A stretch of DNA of 64,000 bases. Origin: Streptomyces mirabilis (GTDB taxonomy: Bacteria > Actinomycetota > Actinomycetes > Streptomycetales > Streptomycetaceae). Where the stretch lies: the NCBI RefSeq assembly GCF_018310535.1, contig NZ_CP074102.1, positions 2,170,001 to 2,234,000 of the forward strand, written 5' to 3'. The notes under the pieces are model-generated. The model saw only the letters and a list, made by a program, of their open reading frames with translations. It was not told where the DNA came from and did not search any database. Below, piece after piece: positions 63,001-64,000 of the stretch (the stretch's first letter is position 1; every line of letters begins with the position of its first letter). Position numbers and translations under genes: made by a program.

Positions 63001-63156
63001 TGGCTGGAGGCCGATCTGCTCCGGCCCGCGGCGGCGGCCGCACGCGCGCGTGCGGTGCTTTCCGCGTACGCGGGTGTGGACGGGGAGGCCGCGGAGGCAC
63101 GTCGGGCCGAGGCAGAGAACATGCTGGGCGTGATGGAGCAGCAGCGGGACCAGTGA
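60064..63156 (+). CDS. Very large tetratricopeptide-repeat protein, partner of the HSP90-like ATPase
   Basis: The 1030-residue protein has no catalytic motif. Residues ~1-370 are helical (LRQAMADNQEQPEGPARNAR, LHWVFKWMSAGMLDQPHIPL) and degenerate TPR-like. A low-complexity Ser/Ala linker occurs at ~390-404 (hexanucleotide repeats). Residues ~430-1025 are helix-turn-helix TPR units such as AGLYAEAGDPGEALAARARA and AEQAYARAGDLWRAVGNVHG. There is no signal peptide or membrane segment, so it should be cytoplasmic. The ATG overlaps the HSP90-like stop (ATGA), so they are made together. Two further in-frame tandem repeats vary its acidic loops (61771-61815, 62782-62817). Function unknown. Confidence 0.85.
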   Translation: MSQAMGMDFDTLRQAMADNQEQPEGPARNARAEQLLVEAEKLNIPLAVIEALGHQLKVYNYSSEKDKMFVPFARLLRMWDERPEDFDEYETHSLHWVFKWMSAGMLDQPHIPLASIEKWLGEMEHRYRLAGHSERAVRGAEFSVAAHLGDLDRAERAYTAWLAADRDTMADCHACELHSQGWWRAERDADEEALELWRPVLEGEYTCAHEPHTVLASSLVPLLRLGRLDEARAHHLRGFRLVRPMESMRGAYADHVEFCALSGNEARALELLAERPAYFTDSGDPRSKLDFMAVTALLMDRLTGLGLGDQPVPGPAGREWTASGLAAHARGQALSLAALFDARNGTLYVSERARGRMDQRPLVERLPLGVRSRSARHLSPSGSATGSSSASASASASASASASARSSAAFVESDAGSDPSSLSALLAEARRLSATRSPDAVDAWAAVSRAAEGRELDVRDRAEIADHAAMERGPEGIELFHEAAGLYAEAGDPGEALAARARAAYVLALTGGPEEALATVSELYEGVLALLADGGTGVSQVASVLVGRARILMQLVQEGADEDEPGATASGTAGSGTADSGTAGDEVVGAAEAAVRELLALAGPHISDVRMASRAAEARAMLGELAAHAGDAEAAAELLGQASEAFVAAGLPWFAVEYESRLAGIARHLGDTEGAERAARAALEHGGPRLEPMGHAQLHLQLAEVLGATGQFGPASEHALEAAHWADEAGQGPTLGAWARHQLGGFLLRQERWAEAAEILESALPDLTTEMHGDGAIVQTRWWLGDCLTELGEHRAAAEHWLRAADIARHWPEQRDHAMLAHLAAEALGHAELPAQAEQAYARAGDLWRAVGNVHGLIRSLRARAWVALRTDSGPDGARESMAAAVRECEDGLLAMSSSVGAEAVVGSDAVEDSDAVEARHRLVAELGHTHRQFGDLVARSVPDDAREALAHYTRAISVFASLGDDALDARTGAELAAGWLEADLLRPAAAAARARAVLSAYAGVDGEAAEARRAEAENMLGVMEQQRDQ
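61231..61272 (+). repeat. GCTTCG hexanucleotide repeat in the TPR gene
   Basis: Seven perfect GCTTCG units (plus a partial one) encode an Ala-Ser dipeptide tract in the linker of the TPR protein. The length is a multiple of three, so unit gain or loss would change only the linker length. Confidence 0.9.
61771..61815 (+). repeat. 15-bp tandem repeat in the TPR gene
   Basis: Three units of TCCGGGAC[C/G]GCCG-n2 encode Ser-Gly-Thr-Ala-x, in an acidic inter-repeat loop. A 2x18-bp in-frame repeat (CTCCGATGCCGTGGAG core) also occurs at 62782-62817. Confidence 0.85.
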
Positions 63157-63208
63157 CGGGCCGGGGCCGAAGAACACACCCGGGGTCCTGAGGCGGCGCC
63201 CCAGGCGG

Positions 63209-64000
63209 CTACTCCACCCCGATCAGCAGCAACGCACCCTGTCGCCCGCCCCGGTACGCCACCGTGTCCACGGCCAAGTACGACTCCCGGACCCGTGCTT
63301 CGAGATGGGCGGCGATGGAGCCGGGAGCCTCGTCGCCCAGGACGAGGGTGACCATCTCCCCGCCGGCGGCGAGCATGCGGTCGAGGACGGTTTCGGCGGT
63401 GGCGGTGATGTCGGAGCCGATCACGGCGACATCGCCGTCGATGAGCCCGAGGACGTCGCCGGCCTGGCAGATGCCGGCCATGGTCCAGGACTGACGCTCG
63501 GCGACGGCGACCTCGGCGTAACGCGTGGCGCCCGCCGCCGAGGTCATGGCGACGACGTCCTCGTCGAAGCGACGTTCGGGCTCGTGGACGGCGAGCGCGG
63601 CGATGCCCTGGACCGCGGAGCGGGTCGGGATCAGCGCGACCCGGATGCCCTCCGTACGAGCCTGCTCGGCGGCGGCCGCCGCGGTGTGGCGCAGATCGGC
63701 GTCGTTGGGCAGCAACACCACCTCGCGCGCGTGGGCCCGGCGTACGGCCTCGACGAGTTCCCCGCTCGCGGGCGGTTCCCCGGGCCGCGCGAGCACGGTG
63801 GTCGCCCCGGCCTCGGCGTACAGCCCGGCCAGCCCTTCGCCGGGCACGACCGCCACCACGGCCCGCTGCGCCCGCTCCCGGGGCGGCCTCCCGGCCGCGC
63901 CCGCCGTGTGGGCGTCGCCGAGCCCGAAGTGCGTGATCCTGATCCGGTACGGCCGCCCGGCCTCGACCCCCGCCTCCACGGCGGCACCGGCGTCGTCCGC
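63209..64000 (-). CDS. DAK/FakA-like (YloV family) protein, C-terminal part
   Basis: Only the last ~264 residues are inside the window; the gene continues beyond 64000 and its start is not seen. The visible part resembles the C-terminal domain of DAK-phosphatase proteins (YloV/FakA type): VVLLPNDADLRHTAAAAAEQ, PTRSAVQGIAALAVHEPERR and ALIPTRSAVQGIAAL-type segments, then DVLGLIDGDVAVIGSDITA, and LGDEAPGSIAAHLEARVRES. FakA-type proteins help phosphorylate fatty acids; in Streptomyces the role is not established. It is convergent with the TPR gene. Confidence 0.7.
   Translation of the reverse strand, partial: ADDAGAAVEAGVEAGRPYRIRITHFGLGDAHTAGAAGRPPRERAQRAVVAVVPGEGLAGLYAEAGATTVLARPGEPPASGELVEAVRRAHAREVVLLPNDADLRHTAAAAAEQARTEGIRVALIPTRSAVQGIAALAVHEPERRFDEDVVAMTSAAGATRYAEVAVAERQSWTMAGICQAGDVLGLIDGDVAVIGSDITATAETVLDRMLAAGGEMVTLVLGDEAPGSIAAHLEARVRESYLAVDTVAYRGGRQGALLLIGVE

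Overview
The window looks like a Streptomyces chromosome segment from the core region. The evidence is very high GC coding sequence, the sporulation sigma factor gene whiG, the differentiation regulator nsdA, four tandem type I signal peptidase genes, and rare TTA codons. Gene order resembles what is known for S. coelicolor from cdsA/frr/pyrH/tsf/rpsB/whiG through the rpsP-rimM-trmD-rplS-sip block, ffh-ftsH, glnD-glnK-amtB-nsdA, ftsY, glcP and smc, to mutM-rnc-rpmF-coaD-rsmD-recG. Most genes read on the minus strand. No organism-level identification was possible without database searches.

Layout: 0.4-5.6 kb holds a small membrane protein, then cdsA, frr, pyrH, tsf and rpsB. 5.8-8.2 kb holds an M23 peptidase-like protein, a TetR regulator and whiG. 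8.5-14.1 kb is a dprA gene split by a 4.5-kb Tn554-family element (tnpA-tnpB-tnpC-like genes, terminal inverted repeats). 14.1-20.6 kb holds a ComM-type AAA protein, a YraN nuclease, a DUF2469 protein, a Nudix hydrolase and four signal peptidases. 20.6-23.3 kb is the rpsP-KH-rimM-trmD-rplS translation cluster. 23.6-30.6 kb holds an SprT-like protein, proS, a TTA-containing methyltransferase, ftsH and ffh. 30.7-36.7 kb is the nitrogen cluster amtB-glnK-glnD, with a well-spaced GlnR-type site, next to nsdA. 37.1-43.1 kb holds a primase/polymerase-domain protein, ftsY, a frameshifted NCS1 permease, an LLM oxidoreductase and the glucose permease glcP, which has a promoter carrying a LacI-type palindrome. 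43.3-48.2 kb holds smc, a 67-aa coiled-coil protein and acylphosphatase. 48.3-50.6 kb is a small accessory stretch with a CAP-domain protein, a WrbA-like flavoprotein and its divergent HxlR regulator. 50.6-58.1 kb is the mutM to recG housekeeping run. 58.2-63.2 kb holds a translationally coupled HSP90-like ATPase and a very large TPR protein. The window ends inside a DAK/FakA-like gene.

The most unusual structure is the dprA insertion. The two ends of the element share a 15-bp inverted repeat. There is no target duplication; instead the two flanking hexamers differ (GCGGCG on the left, GGCTGG on the right), as known for Tn554. Removing 8984-13466 restores a continuous 377-codon dprA frame. 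The HSP90/TPR pair and a long 12-bp-periodic palindrome at 49.4 kb are the next most interesting items.

Start codons were chosen from overlaps, Shine-Dalgarno sequences and family length. Family assignments come from motif recognition only; no alignments were run.
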